Assembly: GCF_051020975.1 (NCBI RefSeq) | Contig: NW_027478173.1 | Coordinates: 248,001-312,000, forward strand | DNA from: Osmia lignaria lignaria | Taxonomy: Eukaryota > Arthropoda > Insecta > Hymenoptera > Megachilidae | Reading direction: 5' to 3' | DNA: 64,000 nucleotides | Shown: piece by piece, positions 48,701 through 62,085 of the stretch | How the letters are laid out: each line of letters starts with the position of its first letter | How positions within the stretch are numbered: position 1 is the stretch's first letter | The notes under the pieces: generated by a model | What the model was told of the DNA's origin: nothing | What the model saw: only the letters and a program-made list of their open reading frames with translations | Database searches by the model: none | Translations under genes and position numbers: made by a program

Positions 48701-51700
48701 CTTAGCTGTGCAGAAGAAGAACAACAAGAAGAAGAAATATCTCGAAATATGTCCGTCAGGCCCCTTCCCTTGAGATATATCTGCAAATATCTCGGAAACG
48801 AAGCGAGCTATGGCAAAATGTTAAGAGACCTTTTTTGTAGAGAATAATGTTTCCTACAATTTACGTTCTATGATATTTTTTGATCAGAAGCGTAGTTTTC
48901 GAGATATATCGAAATATTTAAAAGTTCCGAAGCCGCACCAACATAATGGAGATACAGAAACACCGTGGCCCCTTTCTTTGAGATAACTCTGCACTATTCC
49001 GAGCTGGAAATGCCACTTCCAGTTTAGCTGTGCAGAAGAAGAACAACAAGAAGAAGAAATATCTCGAAATATGTCCGTTAGGCCCGTTCCTTTGAACTGA
49101 ATCTGCAAATATCTGGGAAACGAAGCGAGCTATGGCAAAATGTTAAGAGACGTTTTTTGTAGAGAATTATGTTTCCTACAATTTATGTTCTATGATATTT
49201 TTCGATCAGAAGCGTAGTTTTCGAGATATATCGAGATATTTAAAAGTTCCGAAGCCGCACCAAGATAATAGAGATACAGAAACACCGTGGCTCCTTTCTT
49301 TGAGATAACTCTGCACTAGTGCGAGCCGCAAATGCCACTTCCAGCTTAGCTGTGCAGAAGAAGAACAACAAGAAGAAGAAATATCTCGAAATATGTCCGT
49401 CAGGCCCCTGCCCTTGAGATATATCTGCAAATATCTCGGAAACGAAGCGAGCTATGGCAAAATGTTAAGAGACCTTTTTTGTAGAGAATTAAGTTTCCTA
49501 CATTTTATGTTCTATGATATTTTTTGATCAGATGCGTAGTTCTCGAGATATATTAAGATATTTAAAAGTTCCGAAGCCGCACCAACATAATAGAGATACA
49601 CAAACACCGTGGCCCCTTTCTTTGAGATAACTCTGCACTATTGCGCGCTGCAAATGCCACTTCCAGCTTAGCTGTGCAGAAGAAGAACAACAAGAAGAAG
49701 AAATATCTCGAAATATGTCCGTCAGGCCCCTTCCCTTGAGATAAATCTGCAAATATCTCGGAAACGAAGCGAGCTATGGCAAAATGTTAAGAGACCTTTT
49801 TTGTAGAGAATTAAGTTTCCTACAATTTATGTTCTATGATATTTTTTGATCAGAAGCGTGGTTTTCGAGATATATCGAGATATTTAAAAGTTCCGAAGCC
49901 GCACCAACATAATAGAGATACAGAAACACCGTGGCCCCTTTCTTTGAGATAACTCTGCACGATTGCGAGCTGGAAATGCCACTTCCAGTTTAGCTGTGCA
50001 GAAGAAGAACAACAGGAAGAAGAAATATCTCGAAATATGTCCATCAGGACCCTTCCCTTGAGATAAATCTGCAAATATCTCGGAAACGAAGCGAGCTATG
50101 GCAAAATGTTAAGAGACCTTTTTTGTAGAGAATAATGTTTCCTACAATTTACGTTCTATGACATTTTTTGATCAGAAGCGTAGTTTTCGAGATATATCGA
50201 GATATTTAAAAGTTCCGAAGCCGCACCAACATAATAGAGATACAGAAACACCGTGGCCCCTTTCTTTGAGATAACTCTGCACTATTGCGACCTGCAAATG
50301 CCACTTCCAGCTCAGCTGTGCAGAAGAAGAACAACAAGAAGAAGAAATATCTCGAAATATGTCCGTCAGGCCCCTTCCCTTGAGATATATCTGCAAATAT
50401 CTCGGAAACGAAGCGAGCTATGGCAAAATGTTAAGAGACCTTTTTTGTAGAGAATTAAGTTTCCTACTTTTTATGTTCTATGATATTTTTTGATCAGATG
50501 CGTAGTTCTCGAGATATATCAAGATATTTAAAAGTTCCGAAGCCGCACCAACATAATAGAGATACAGAAACACCGTGGCCCCTTTCTTTGAGATAACTCT
50601 GCACTATTGCGAGCTGCAAATGCCACTTCCAGCTTAGCTGTGCAGAGGAAGAACAACAAGAAGAAGAAGTATCTCGAAATATGTCCGTCAGGCCCGTTCC
50701 TTTGAGCTGAATCTGCAAATATCTCGGAAACGAAGCGAGCTATGGCAAAATGTTAAGAGACCTTTTTTGTAGAGAATAATGTTTCCTACAATTTACGTTC
50801 TATGATATTTTTTGATCAGAAGCGTAGTTTTCGAGATATATCGAGATATTTAAAAGTTCCGAAGCCGCACCAACATAATAGAGATACAGAAACACCGTGG
50901 CCCCTTTCTTTGAGATAACTCTGCACTATTGCGACCTGCAAATGCCACTTCCAGCTCAGCTGTGCAGGAGAAGAACAACAAGAAGAAGAAATATCTCGAA
51001 ATATGTCCGTCAGGCCCCTTCCCTTGAGATAAATCTGCAAATATCTCGGAAACGAAGCGAGCTATGGCGAAATGTTAAGAGACCTTTTTTGTAGAGAATT
51101 AAGTTTCCTACTTTTTATCTTCTATGATATTTTTTGATCAGATGCGTAGTTCTCGAGATATATCAAGATATTTAAAAGTTCCGAAGCCGCACCAACATAA
51201 TAGAGATACAGAAACACCGTGGCCCCTTTCTTTGAGATAACTCTGCACTATTGCGCGCTGCAAATGCCACTTCCAGCTTAGCTGTGCAGAAGAAGAACAA
51301 CAAGAAGAAGAAATATCTCGAAATATGTCCGTCAGGCCCCTTCCCTTGAGATAAATCTGCAAATATCTCGGAAACGAAGCGAGCTATGGCAAAATGTTAA
51401 GAGACCTTTTCTGTAGAGAATTAAGTTTCCTACTTTTTATGTTCTATGATATTTTTCGATCAGAGGCGTAGTTCTCGAGATATATCAAGATATTTAAAAG
51501 TTCCGAAGCCGCACCAACATAATAGAGATACAGAAACACCGTGGCCCCTTTCTTTGAGATAACTCTGCACTATTGCGCGCTGCAAATGCCACTTCCAGCT
51601 TAGCTGTGCAGAAGAAGAACAACAAGAAGAAGAAATATCTCGAAATATGTCCGTCAGGCCCCTTCCCTTGAGATAAATCTGCAAATATCTCGGAAACGAA

Positions 51701-53687
51701 GCGAGCTATGGCAAAATGTTAAGAGACCTTTTCTGTAGAGAATTAAGTTTCCTACTTTTTATGTTCTATGATATTTTTCGATCAGAGGCGTAGTTCTCGA
51801 GATATATCAAGATATTTAAAAGTTCCGAAGCCGCACCAACATAATAGAGATACAGAAACACCGTGGCCCCTTTCTTTGAGATAACTCTGCACGATTGCGA
51901 GCTGGAAATGCCACTTCCAGTTTAGCTGTGCAGAAGAAGAACAACAAGAAGAAGAAATATCTCGAAATATGTCCATCAGGACCCTTCCCTTGAGATAAAT
52001 CTGCAAATATCTCGGAAACGAAGCGAGCTATGGCAAAATGTTAAGAGACCTTTTTTGTAGAGAATAATGTTTCCTACAATTTACGTTCTATGATATTTTT
52101 TGATCAGAAGCGTAGTTTTCGAGATATATCGAAATATTTAAAAGTTCCGAAGCCGCACCAACATAATAGAGATACAGAAACACCGTGGCCCCTTTCTTTG
52201 AGATAACTCTGCACTATTCCGAGCTGGAAATGCCACTTCCAGCTTAGCTGTGCAGAAGAAGAACAACAAGAAGAAGAAATATCTCGAAATATGTCCGTTA
52301 GGCCCCTTCCCTTGAGATAAATCTGCAAATATCTCGGAAACGAAGCGAGCTATGGCAAAATGTTAAGAGACCTTTTTTGTAGAGAATTAAGTTTCCTACT
52401 TTTTATGTTGTATGGTATTTTTTGATCAGATGCGTAGTTCTCGAGATATATCAAGATATTTAAAAGTTCCGAAGCCGCACCAACATAATAGAGATACAGA
52501 AACACCGTGGCCCCTTTCTTTGAGATAACTCTGCACTATTGCGAGCTGCAAATGCCACTTCCAGCTTAGCTGTGCAGAAGAAGAACAACAAGAAGAAGAA
52601 ATATCTCGAAATATGTCCGTCAGGCCCCTTCCCTTGAGATATATCTGCAAATATCTCGGAAACGAAGCGAGCTATGGCAAAATGTTAAGAGACCTTTTTT
52701 GTAGAGAATAATGTTTCCTACAATTTACGTTCTATGATATTTTTTGATCAGAAGCGTAGTTTTCGAGATATATCGAAATATTTAAAAGTTCCGAAGCCGC
52801 ACCAACATAATGGAGATACAGAAACACCGTGGCCCCTTTCTTTGAGATAACTCTGCACTATTCCGAGCTGGAAATGCCACTTCCAGTTTAGCTGTGCAGA
52901 AGAAGAACAACAAGAAGAAGAAATATCTCGAAATATGTCCGTTAGGCCCGTTCCTTTGAACTGAATCTGCAAATATCTGGGAAACGAAGCGAGCTATGGC
53001 AAAATGTTAAGAGACGTTTTTTGTAGAGAATTATGTTTCCTACAATTTATGTTCTATGATATTTTTCGATCAGAAGCGTAGTTTTCGAGATATATCGAGA
53101 TATTTAAAAGTTCCGAAGCCGCACCAAGATAATAGAGATACAGAAACACCGTGGCTCCTTTCTTTGAGATAACTCTGCACTAGTGCGAGCCGCAAATGCC
53201 ACTTCCAGCTTAGCTGTGCAGAAGAAGAACAACAAGAAGAAGAAATATCTCGAAATATGTCCGTCAGGCCCCTGCCCTTGAGATATATCTGCAAATATCT
53301 CGGAAACGAAGCGAGCTATGGCAAAATGTTAAGAGACCTTTTTTGTAGAGAATTAAGTTTCCTACATTTTATGTTCTATGATATTTTTTGATCAGATGCG
53401 TAGTTCTCGAGATATATTAAGATATTTAAAAGTTCCGAAGCCGCACCAACATAATAGAGATACACAAACACCGTGGCCCCTTTCTTTGAGATAACTCTGC
53501 ACTATTGCGCGCTGCAAATGCCACTTCCAGCTTAGCTGTGCAGAAGAAGAACAACAAGAAGAAGAAATATCTCCAAATATGTCCGTCAGGCCCCTTCCCT
53601 TGAGATAAATCTGCAAATATCTCGGAAACGAAGCGAGCTATGGCAAAATGTTAAGAGACCTTTTTTGTAGAGAATTAAGTTTCCTAC
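45738..53687. repeat. Twelve-monomer (3,864-bp) higher-order repeat, 2.06 copies
   Basis: Bases 45,738-49,823 recur at 49,602-53,687. The order from 45,986 is U S Q* S T T U R' N R' P T, and the same from 49,850. Shared rare markers are TTCTATGACATT, GTGCAGGAGAAG, CCTTTTCTGTAG (twice per copy), TATTCCGAGCTGG, GTTGTATGGTATT, CATAATGGAG, ATATCTGGGAAACG, CCAAGATAATAG, GGCTCCTTTC and GATACACAAACACC. I find one substitution between the copies (49710 G versus 53574 C) and no indel over about 4.1 kb. Flanking mismatches at 45737/49601 and 49824/53688 set the limits. Confidence 0.93.
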
Positions 53688-54035
53688 TTTTTATGTTCTA
53701 TGATATTTTTTGATCAGATGCGTAGTTCTCGAGATATATCAAGATACTTAAAAGTTCCGAAGCCGCACCAACATAATAGAGATACAGAAACACCGTGGCC
53801 CCTTCCTTTGAGATAACTCTGCACTATTGCGAGCTGCAAATGCCACTTCCAGCTTAGCTGTGCAGAGGAAGAACAACAAGAAGAAGAAGTATCTCGAAAT
53901 ATGTCCGTCAGGCCCGTTCCTTTGAACTGAATCTGCAAATATCTGGGAAACGAAGCGAGCTATGGCAAAATGTTAAGAGACGTTTTTTGTAGAGAATTAT
54001 GTTTCCTACAATTTATGTTCTATGATATTTTTCGA

Positions 54036-54357
54036 TCAGAAGCGTAGTTTTCGAGATATATCGAGATATTTAAAAGTTCCGAAGCCGCACCAACATAATA
54101 GAGATACAGAAACACCGTGGCTCCTTTCTTTGAGATAACTCTGCACTAGTGCGAGCTGTAAATGCCACCTCCAGCTTAGCTGTGCAGAAGAAGAACAACA
54201 AGAAGAAGAAATATCTCGAAATATGTCCGTCAGGCCCCTGCCCTTGAGATATATCTGCAAATATCTCGGAAACGAAGCGAGCTATGGCAAAATGTTAAGA
54301 GACCTTTTTTGTAGAGAATTAAGTTTCCTACATTTTATGTTCTATGATATTTTTTGA
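54036..54357. repeat. Chimeric monomer, P family switching to V
   Basis: The left part has the P mark ACTAGTGCGAG, but it is followed directly by CTGTAAATGCCACCTCC, which marks V. The rest ends CCCCTGCCCTTGAGATAT, also V-like. The switch point is confined to a few bases near 54,155-54,160. Confidence 0.8.
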
Positions 54358-57300
54358 TCAGATGCGTAGTTCTCGAGATATATTAAGATATTTAAAAGTT
54401 CCGAAGCCGCACCAACATAATAGAGATACAGAAACACCGTGGCCCCTTTCTTTGAGAAAACTCTGCACTATTGCGAGCTGCAAATGCCACTTCAAGCTTA
54501 GCTGTGCAGAAGAAGAACAACAAGAAGAAGAAATATCTCGAAATATGTCCGTCAGGCCCCTTCCCTTGAGATAAATCTGCAAATATCTCGGGAACGAAGC
54601 GAGCTATGGCAAAATGTTAAGCGACCTTTTTTGTAGAGAATTAAGTGTCCTACTTTCTATGTTCTATGATATTTTTTGATCAGATGCGTAGTTCTCGAGA
54701 TATATCAAGATATTTAAAAGTTCCGAAGCCGCACCAACATAATAGAGATACAGAAACACCGTGGCCCCTTTCTTTGAGATAACTCTGCACTATTGCGAGC
54801 TGCAAATGCCACTTCCAGCTTAGCTGTGCAGAGGAAGAACAACAAGAAGAAGAAGTATCTCGAAATATGTCCGTCAGGCCCGTTCCTTTGAGCTGAATCT
54901 GCAAATATCTCGGAAACGAAGCGAGCTATGGCAAAATGTTAAGAGACGTTTTTTGTAGTGAATTATGTTTCCTACAATTTATGTTCTATGATATTTTTTG
55001 ATCAGAAGCGTAGTTTTCGAGATATATCGAGATATTTAAAAGTTCCGAAGCCGCACCAACATAATAGAGATACAGAAACACCGTGGCTCCTTTCTTTGAG
55101 ATAACTCTGCACTAGTGCGAGCCGCAAATGCCACTTCCAGCTTAGCTGTGCAGAAGAAGAACAACAAGAAGAAGAAATATCTCGAAATATGTCCGTCAGG
55201 CCCCTTCCCTTGAGATAAATCTGCAAATATCTCGGAAACGAAGCGAGCTATGGCAAAATGTTAAGAGACCTTTTTTGTAGAGAATTAAGTTTCCTACTTT
55301 TTATGTTCTATGATATTTTTCGATCAGAGGCGTAGTTCTCGAGATATATCAAGATATTTAAAAGTTCCGAAGCCGCACCAACATAATAGAGATACAGAAA
55401 CACCGTGGCCCCTTTCATTGAGATAACTCTGCACGATTGCGAGCTGGAAATGCCACTTCCAGTTTAGCTGTGCAGAAGAAGAACAACAAGAAGAAGAAAT
55501 ATCTCGAAATATGTCCATCAGGACCCTTCCCTTGAGATAAATCTGCAAATATCTCGGAAACGAAGCGAGCTATGGCAAAATGTTAAGAGACCTTTTTTGT
55601 AGAGAATTAAGTTTCCTACTTTTTATGTTCTATGATATTTTTTGATCAGAAGCGTAGTTTTCGAGATATATCGAGATATTTAAAAGTTCCGAAGCCGCAC
55701 CAACATAATAGAGATACAGAAACACCGTGGCCCCTTTCTTTGAGATAACTCTGCACTAGTGCGAGCCGCAAATGCCACTTCCAGCTTAGCTGTGCAGAAG
55801 AAGAACAACAAGAAAAAGAAATATCTCGAAGTATGTCCGACAGGCCCCTTCCCTTGAGATAAATCTGCAAATATCTCGGAAACGAAGCGAGCTATGGCGA
55901 AATGTTAAGAGACCTTTTTTGTAGAGAATTAAGTTTCCTACTTTTTATCTTCTATGATATTTTTTGATCAGATGCGTAGTTCTCGAGATGTATCAAGATA
56001 TTTAAAAGTTCCGAAGCCGCACCAACATAATAGAGATACAGAAACACCGTGGCCCCGTTCTTTGAGATAACTCTGCACGATTGCGAGGTGGAAATGCCAC
56101 TTCCAGTTTAGCTGTGCAGAAGAAGAACAACAAGAAGAAGAAATATCTCGAAATATGTCCATCAGGACCCTTCCCTTGAGATAAATCTGCAAATATCTCG
56201 GAAACGAAGCGAGCTATGGCAAAATGTTAAGAGACCTTTTTTGTAGAGAATAATGTTTCCTACAATTTACGATCTATGATATTTTTTGATCAGAGGCGTA
56301 GTTCTCGAGATATATCGAGATACTTAAAAGTTCCGAAGCCGCACCAACATAATAGAGATACAGAAACACCGTGGCCCCTTTCTTTGAGATAACTGTGCAC
56401 TAGTGCGAGCCGCAAATGCCACTTCCAGCTTAGCTGTGCAGAAGAAGAACAACAAGAAGAAGAAGTATCTCGAAATATGTCCGTCAGGCCCCTTCCCTTG
56501 AGATAAATCTGCAAATATCTCGGAAACGAAGCGAGCTATGGCAAAATGTTAAGAGACCTTTTTTGTAGAGAATTAAGTTTCCTACTTTTTATGTTCTATG
56601 ATATTTTTTGATGAGATGCGTAGTTCTCGAGATATATTAAGATATTTAAAAGTTCCGAAGCCGCACCAACATAATAGAGATACAGAAACACCGTGGCCCC
56701 TTTCTTTGAGATAACTCTGCACTATTGCGAGCTGCAAATGCCACTTCCAGCTTAGCTGTGCAGAAGAAGAACAACAAGAAGAAGAAGTATCTCGAAATAT
56801 GTCCGTCAGGCCCCTTCCCTTGAGATAAATCTGCAAATATCTCGGAAACGAAGAGAGCTATGGCAAAATGTTAAGAGACCTTTTTTGTAGAGAATTAAGT
56901 TTCCTACTTTTTATGTACTATGATATTTTTTGATCAGATGCGTAGTTCTCGAGATATATCAAGATATTTAAAAGTTCCGAAGCCGCACCAACATAATAGA
57001 GATACAGAAACACCGTGGCCCCTTTCTTTGAGATAACTCTGCACTATTGCGAGCTGTAAATGCCACTTCCAGCTTAGCTGTGCAGAAGAAGAACAACAAG
57101 AAGAAGAAATATCTCGAAATATGTCCGTCAGGCCCCTGCCCTTGAGATATATCTGCAAATATCTCGGAAACGAATCGAGCTATGGCAAAATGTTAAGAGA
57201 CCTTTTTTGTAGAGAATTATGTTTCCTACAATTTATGTTCTATGATATTTTTTGATCAGAAGCGTAGTTTTCGAGATATATCGAGATATTTAAAGGTTCC

Positions 57301-60300
57301 GAAGCCGCACCAACATAATAGAGATACAGAAACACCGTGGCCCCTTTCTTTGAGATAACTCTGCACTAGTGCGAGCCGCAAATGCCACTTACAGCTTAGC
57401 TGTGCAGAAGAAGAACAACGAGAAGAAGAAATATCTCGAAATATGTCCGTCAGGCCCCTTCCCTTGAGATAAATCTGCAAATATCTCGGAAACGAAGCGA
57501 GCTATGGCAAAATGTTAAGAGACCTTTTTTGTAGAGAATTAAGTTTCCTACATTTTATGTTCTATGATATTTTTTGATCAGATGCGTAGTTCTCGAGATA
57601 TATCAAGATATTTAAAAGTTCCGAAGCCGCACCAACATAATAGAGATACAGAAACACCGTGGCTCCTTTCTTTGAGATAACTCTGCACTATTGCGAGCTG
57701 GAAATGCCACTTCCAGTTTAGCTGTGCAGAAGAAGAACAACAAGAAGAAGAAATATCTCGAAATATGTCCGTCAGGCCCCTGCCCTTGAGATATATCTGC
57801 AAATATCTCGGAAACGAAGCGAGCTATGGCAAAATGTTGAGAGACCTTTTTTGTAGAGAATTATGTTTCCTACAATTTATGTTCTATGATATTTTTTGAT
57901 CAGAAGCGTAGTTTTCGAGATATATCGAGATATTTAAAAGTTCCGAAGCCGCAGCAACATAATAGAGATACAGAAACACCGTGGCCCCTTTCTTTGAGAT
58001 AACTCTGCACTAGTGCGAGCCGCAAATGCCACTTCCAGCTTAGCTGTGCAGAAGAAGAACAACAAGAAGAAGAAATATCTCGAAATATGTCCGTCAGGCC
58101 CCTGCCCTTGAGATATATCTGCAAATATCTCGGAAACGAAGCGAGCTATGGCAAAATGTTGAGAGACCTTTTTTGTAGAGAATTATGTTTCCTACAATTT
58201 ATGTTCTATGATATTTTTTGATCAGAAGCGTAGTTTTCGAGATATATCGAGATATTTAAAAGTTCCGAAGCCGCACCAACATAATAGAGATACAGAAACA
58301 CCGTGGCCCCTTTCTTTGAGATAACTCTGCACTAGTGCGAGCCGCAAATGCCACTTCCAGCTTAGCTGTGCAGAAGAAGAACAACAAGAAGAAGAAATAT
58401 CTCGAAATATGTCCGTCAGGCCCCTTCCCTTGAGATATATCTGCAAATATCTCGGAAACGAAGCGAGCTATGGCAAAATGTTAAGATACCTTTTTTGTAG
58501 AGAATTATGTTTCCTACAATTTATGATCTACGATATTTTTTGATCAGATGCGTAGTTCTCGAGATATATCAAGATATTTAAAAGTTCCGAAGCCGCACCA
58601 ACATAATAGAGATACAGAAACACCGTGGCCCCTTTCTTTGAGATAACTCTGCACTATTGCGAGCTGCAAATGCCACTTCCAGCTTAGCTGTGCAGAGGAA
58701 GAACAACAAGAAGAAGAAATATCTCGAAATATGTCCGTCAGGCCAGTTCCTTTGAGCTGAATCTGCAAATATCTCGGAAATGAAGCGAGCTATGGCAAAA
58801 TGTTAAGAGACGTTTTTTGTAGAGAATTATGTTTCCTACAATTTATGTTCTATGATATTTTTTGATCAGAAGCGTAGTTTTCGAGATATATCGAGATATT
58901 TAAAAGTTCCGAAGCCGCACCAACATAATAGAGATACAGAAACACCGTGGCCCCTTTCTTTGAGATAACTCTGCACTATTGCGACCTGCAAATGCCACTT
59001 CCAGCTCAGCTGTGCAGAAGAAGAACAACAAGAAGAAGAAATATCTCGAAATATGTCCGTCAGGCCCCTTCCCTTGAGATAAATCTGCAAATATCTCGGA
59101 AACGAAGAGAGCTATGGCAAAATGTTAAGAGACCTTTTTTGTAGAGAATTAAGTTTCCTACTTTTTATGTTCTATGATATTTTTTGATCAGATGCGTAGT
59201 TCTCGAGATATATCAAGATATTTAAAAGTTCCGAAGCCGCACCAACATAATAGAGATACAGAAACACCGTGGCCCCTTTCTTTGAGATAACTCTGCACTA
59301 TTGCGAGCTGCAAATGCCACTTCCAGCTTAGCTGTGCAGAGGAAAAACAACAAGAAGAAGAAGTATCTCGAAATATGGCCGTCAGGCCCGTTCCTTTGAG
59401 CTGAATCTGCAAATATCTCGGAAACGAAGCGAGCTATGGCAAAATGTTAAGAGACGTTTTTTGTAGAGAATTATGTTTCCTACAATTTATGTTCTATGAT
59501 ATTTTTTGATCAGAAGCGTAGTTTTCGAGATATATCGAGATATTTAAAAGTTCCGAAGCCGCACCAACATAATAGAGATACAGAAACACCGTGGCCCCTT
59601 TCTTTGAGATAACTCTGCACTATTGCGCGCTGCAAATGCCACTTCCAGCTCAGCTGTGCAGAAGAAGAACAACAAGAAGAAGAAATATCTCGAAATATGT
59701 CCGTCAGGCCCCTTCCCTTGAGATAAATCTGCAAATATCTCGGAAACGAAGCGAGCTATGGCAAAATGTTAAGAGACCTTTTTTGTAGAAAATTAAGTTT
59801 CCTACTTTTTATGTTCTATGATATTTTTCGATCAGAGGCGTAGTTCTCGAGATATATCAAGATATTTAAAAGTTCCGAAGCCGCACCAACATAATAGAGA
59901 TACAGAAACACCGTGGCCCCTTTCTTTGAGATGACTCTGCACGATTGCGAGCTGTAAATGCCACCTCCAGCTTAGCTGTGCAGAAGAAGAACAACAAGAA
60001 GAAGAAATATCTCGAAATATGTCCGTCACGCCCCTGCCCTTGAGATATATCTGCAAATATCTCGGAAACGAAGCGAGCTATGGCAAAATGTTAAGAGACC
60101 TTTTTTGTAGAGAATTATGTTTCCTACAATTTATGTTCTATGATATTTTTTGATCAGATGCGTAGTTCTCGAGATATATCAAGATATTTAAAAGTTCCGA
60201 AACCGCACCAACATAACAGAGATACAGAAACACCGTGGCCCCATTCTTTGAGATAACTCTGCACTAGTGCGAGCCGCAAATGCCGCTTCCAGCTTAGCTG

Positions 60301-61763
60301 TGCTGAAGAAGAACAACAAGAAGAAGAAATATCTCGAAATATGTCCGTTAGGCCCCTTCCCTTGAGATAAATCTGCAAATATCTCGGAAACGAAGCGAGC
60401 TATGGCAAAATGTTAAGAGACCTTTTTTGTAGAGAATTAAGTTTCCTACATTTTATGTTCTATGATATTTTTCGATGAGAGGCGTAGTTCTCGAGATATA
60501 TCAAGATATTTAAAAGTTCCGAAGCCGCACCAACATAATAGAGATACAGAAACACCGTGGCCCCGTTCTTTGAGATAACTCTGCACGATTGCGAGCTGGA
60601 AATGCCACTTCCAGTTTAGCTGTGCAGAAGAAGAACAACAAGAAGAAGAAATATCTCGAAATATGTCCATCAGGACCCTTCCCTTGAGATAAATCTGCAA
60701 ATATCTCGGAAACGAAGCGAGCTATGGCAAAATGTTAAGAGACCTTTTTTGTAGAGAATAATGTTTCCTACAATTTACGTTCTATGATATTTTTTGATCA
60801 GAGGCGTAGTTCTCGAGATATATCAAGATATTTAAAAGTTCCGAAGCCGCACCAACATAATAGAGATACAGAAACACCGTGGCCCCTTTCTTTGAGATAA
60901 CTCTGCACTATTGCGAGCTGCAAATGCCACTTCCAGCTTAGCTGTGCAGAGGAAGAACAACAAGAAGAAGAAATATCTCGAAATATGTCCGTCAGGCCAG
61001 TTCCTTTGAGCTGAATCTGCAAATATCTCGGAAACGAAGCGAGCTATGGCAAAATGTTAAGAGACGTTTTTTGTAGAGAATTATGTTTCCTACAATTCAT
61101 GTTCTATGATATTTTTTGATCAGAAGCGTAGTTTTCGAGATATATCGAGATATTTAAAAGTTCCGAAGCCGCACCAACATAATAGAGATACAGAAACACC
61201 GTGGCCCCTTTCTTTGAGATAACTCTGCACTATTGCGCGCTGCAAATGCCACTTCCAGCTCAGCTGTGCAGAAGAAGAACAACAAGAAGAAGAAATATCT
61301 CGAAATATGTCCGTCAGGCCCCTTCCCTTGAGATAAATCTGCAAATATCTCGGAAACGAAGCGAGCTATGGCAAAATGTTAAGAGACCTTTTTTGTAGAA
61401 AATTAAGTTTCCTACTTTTTATGTTCTATGATATTTTTCGATCAGAGGCGTAGTTCTCGAGATATATCAAGATATTTAAAAGTTCCGAAGCCGCACCAAC
61501 ATAATAGAGATACAGAAACACCGTGGCCCCTTTCTTTGAGATGACTCTGCACGATTGCGAGCTGTAAATGCCACCTCCAGCTTAGCTGTGCAGAAGAAGA
61601 ACAACAAGAAGAAGAAATATCTCGAAATATGTCCGTCACGCCCCTGCCCTTGAGATATATCTGCAAATATCTCGGAAACGAAGCGAGCTATGGCAAAATG
61701 TTAAGAGACCTTTTTTGTAGAGAATTATGTTTCCTACAATTTATGTTCTATGATATTTTTTGA

Positions 61764-62085
61764 TCAGATGCGTAGTTCTCGAGATATATCAAGATATTTA
61801 AAAGTTCCGAAACCGCACCAACATAACAGAGATACAGAAACACCGTGGCCCCGTTCTTTGAGATAACTCTGCACGATTGCGAGCTGGAAATGCCACTTCC
61901 AGTTTAGCTGTGCAGAAGAAGAACAACAAAAAGAAGAAATATCTCGAAATATGTCCATCAGGACCCTTCCCTTGAGATAAATCTGCAAATATCTCGGAAA
62001 CGAAGCGAGCTATGGCAAAATGTTAAGATACCTTTTTTGTAGAGAATTATGTTTCCTACAATTTATGATCTACGATATTTTTTGA
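61764..62085. repeat. Chimeric monomer, W family switching to U
   Basis: CCGAAACCGC and ATAACAGAG (W) are followed by CCCCGTTC, CACGATTGCGAGCTGG and GTCCATCAGGACCC (U). The left part matches the W monomer at 60,154 and the right part matches the U monomer that follows it at 60,476. A deletion-type exchange between neighbours therefore explains it well. Confidence 0.82.
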
